DNA of 64,000 nucleotides from Stentor coeruleus (taxonomy: Eukaryota; Ciliophora; Heterotrichea; Heterotrichida; Stentoridae). The position numbers were made by a program, and so were the translations under genes. Shown here in pieces: positions 62,659 through 64,000 of the stretch; positions within the stretch are counted from its first letter, which is position 1, and the number at the start of each line of letters is the position of its first letter. Below the pieces are notes generated by a model. The model was not told the DNA's origin and did no database searches. It saw only the letters and a program-made list of their open reading frames with translations. The stretch covers positions 1 to 64,000 of the forward strand of contig MPUH01000288.1 in assembly GCA_001970955.1 (NCBI GenBank). The letters are read 5' to 3'.

Positions 62659-63185
62659 ATTAGATTATATAAGATTTTAATAGGATACTTTGATAATTTT
62701 TAAAATAATAATTTGTAGGTGAATAATGTATCTGTATTAAAGAATACAACTTCATCTTTTAAGTTCAAAAAGTAAATTTGTGATAAATCTTAAGTGATAA
62801 TTCATAACTAATATTAATGATAAATATTCAGATTTAGTAATAATATCACACTTCTGAAACTGCTTATGATGATTAAAAATAATATAATTATTATGACTAT
62901 TGATTTTTTGTAAAGTTACGATATTTATTTAATAAACTAATTTATGCAAGTATCTCAATTTTGCTAAGCTTTAATATATTATTTAAAAAAAATGTGCAAC
63001 AAGAGCATATTATTAATTAGATTAAACAGATCATATTTAGAGGTTTAGTCCATCACTTAATGCGAAACTTAAATATGCAATAAAACAATTAAAATGCTAT
63101 GCCTGATCTTTGATATACTATTATATAATTCTTCCTCATAATTCCAAAAAATATACAAAAAAATTGCAGCCCAGAAAAATAAAAC
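62659..63185. other. Intergenic region
   Basis: AT-rich spacer of 527 bp between tandem plus-strand genes; nothing recognised. Confidence 0.45.
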
Positions 63186-63779
63186 ATGGAAGATGCTCAC
63201 GATAACACTTTCCTAGACGTGACTGAATTTCAGAAAATCTTTGGTCACGATCCAGGAAAAGACAAATACTTACTAAAACTTGCTGTAGTAGGTTACCCAG
63301 GTACAGGAAAATCTTCATTTATCAAAAAATTTTGTGATCAAGTATTCCCAACTGAGCATATTCCATCAATAAACACCGAAATTACTTCTGAAGTTATAAG
63401 AGTCTCATCATCAGTAATAATAGAAGTCTTTCTTTATGAAGTTGCAGGACAAACTCAATATATCGACCTTAAGAAACTATTTGTAAGTGGAATTCAAGGA
63501 GTAATTATTATGTTTGGTCATCATTATCCTTATACATTTGAAAAAGTTCCTTATTTGGTGAGTTTTATAGATAAATACCTTATGACTAAAGTTCCGAAGC
63601 TTTTAGTTGGGAATTATTTTGAAGGACATGAAAATATTATTCCATGGCAACAGGCAGCTGATCTTGCTAAAAGACTTGATATTGATTTTGTACAAATAGA
63701 TGTTAAAAGACATCCGAGAAATGTGGATAAGTGTATTGGGTATTTTATATCTAAACTTATGCCTGAAGTTAATATTTAG
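63186..63779 (+). CDS. Atypical Rab-like small GTPase
   Basis: A 197-residue protein with an N-terminal extension of 28 residues. The P-loop GxxxxGKS lies at 36-43 (GYPGTGKS). The switch-2 motif reads EVAGQ in place of DTAGQ. The base-specificity motif NKxD is replaced by VGNYFE, and the SAK region is not clear. No C-terminal cysteines for prenylation are present. Loss of NKxD and of the prenyl signal is seen in some Rab-like proteins such as IFT22/IFT27 and RABL relatives. GTP specificity is therefore uncertain, and a role in ciliary or membrane traffic is only an inference. Confidence 0.75.
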   Translation: MEDAHDNTFLDVTEFQKIFGHDPGKDKYLLKLAVVGYPGTGKSSFIKKFCDQVFPTEHIPSINTEITSEVIRVSSSVIIEVFLYEVAGQTQYIDLKKLFVSGIQGVIIMFGHHYPYTFEKVPYLVSFIDKYLMTKVPKLLVGNYFEGHENIIPWQQAADLAKRLDIDFVQIDVKRHPRNVDKCIGYFISKLMPEVNI

Positions 63780-64000
63780 TGTAAGGATTTTGTTATTTTT
63801 TTTGTATTGAATGATGTTGAATTGAGGAGATGGGCTAGAATTAGGGATTTTTAATATTATGTATGTGATAATATTAATGATTAGTACTGCAGGATAACAA
63901 TTTTTTGATAACAAATTTATATGATAAATTTTGGTTATTTTATATCTATGTTTAGATGTTAGGTAATATAATAATCTTATTTTCAACAATCAAAATATAA
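63780..64000. other. 3' flank at the window edge
   Basis: G-richer than average after the GTPase stop, then AT-rich. No gene seen before the window ends. Confidence 0.4.

Noticed and set aside
1-64000. tRNA, rRNA or other structured RNA genes
   Set aside because: I looked for tRNA-like T-arm words and conserved rRNA blocks and saw none; a covariance-model scan would be needed to be sure.

Overview
The window looks like macronuclear DNA of a heterotrich ciliate, most probably Stentor. It is very AT-rich and gene-dense, and it uses the standard genetic code: tryptophan is TGG, all three stops end genes, and I see no reassigned codons. The clearest clue is the intron size. Six introns can be proved by reading-frame repair, and all six are exactly 15 nt, beginning GT and ending AG. 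Fifteen-nucleotide introns with a standard code are the described hallmark of Stentor coeruleus.

Layout. 1-6.1 kb: a minus-strand array of an uncharacterised gene family (two intact copies, one with a 13-nt deletion, one remnant) around a small LYRM4/ISD11 gene; a further broken copy lies at 60.9 kb. 6.7-15 kb: DHHC palmitoyltransferase, RCC1-TBC RabGAP, a decayed CDPK gene, a Rieske sterol desaturase of the DAF-36/DES7 type and a PH-domain protein. 15-23 kb: a head-to-head pair of RING-type genes sharing a 26-bp spacer, an MDH1B-like protein, a ubiquitin-like/CS protein, a basic repeat protein, a CRAL-TRIO protein and a CCHC zinc-knuckle protein. 23.7-30.8 kb: a repeat protein of ciliary type, a secreted lysozyme, a small unknown, a dead Merlin/IS1595-type DNA transposon, a TLDc protein and a small broken gene. 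30.9-46.2 kb: a protein kinase, a 1,486-residue coiled-coil protein with an axonemal-dynein-p28-like segment, a HAD-like pseudophosphatase, a Myb protein, an inositol polyphosphate kinase with an N-terminal MGCC, and two coiled-coil proteins. 47.4-64 kb: presequence protease (PITRM1), CDPK, a C2-like coiled-coil protein, an SLC25A39/40-like carrier, an EF-hand protein, an HTH protein, a TRP-like channel, a TPR protein and an atypical small GTPase.

The genes do not form one pathway. Recurring themes are calcium and phosphoinositide signalling (CDPK, EF-hand, IPK, TRP-like channel, CRAL-TRIO), membrane traffic and lipidation (TBC, Rab-like, DHHC), mitochondria (ISD11, PITRM1, SLC25A39/40) and cilium or cortex structure.

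Sequence-quality notes: seven single n characters each sit between near-identical direct repeats and are best read as unmerged contig overlaps, probably two haplotypes. Removing the duplicate restores an integral reading frame in two genes (at 16.4/16.6 kb and 33.2 kb). Three other genes (30.2, 42.2 and 47.4 kb) each still need a single-base correction. I did not find a clearly new multi-gene system. The most unexplained signals are the sawtooth GC skew, the 26-bp bidirectional spacer, the gene-family array and several single-gene oddities.
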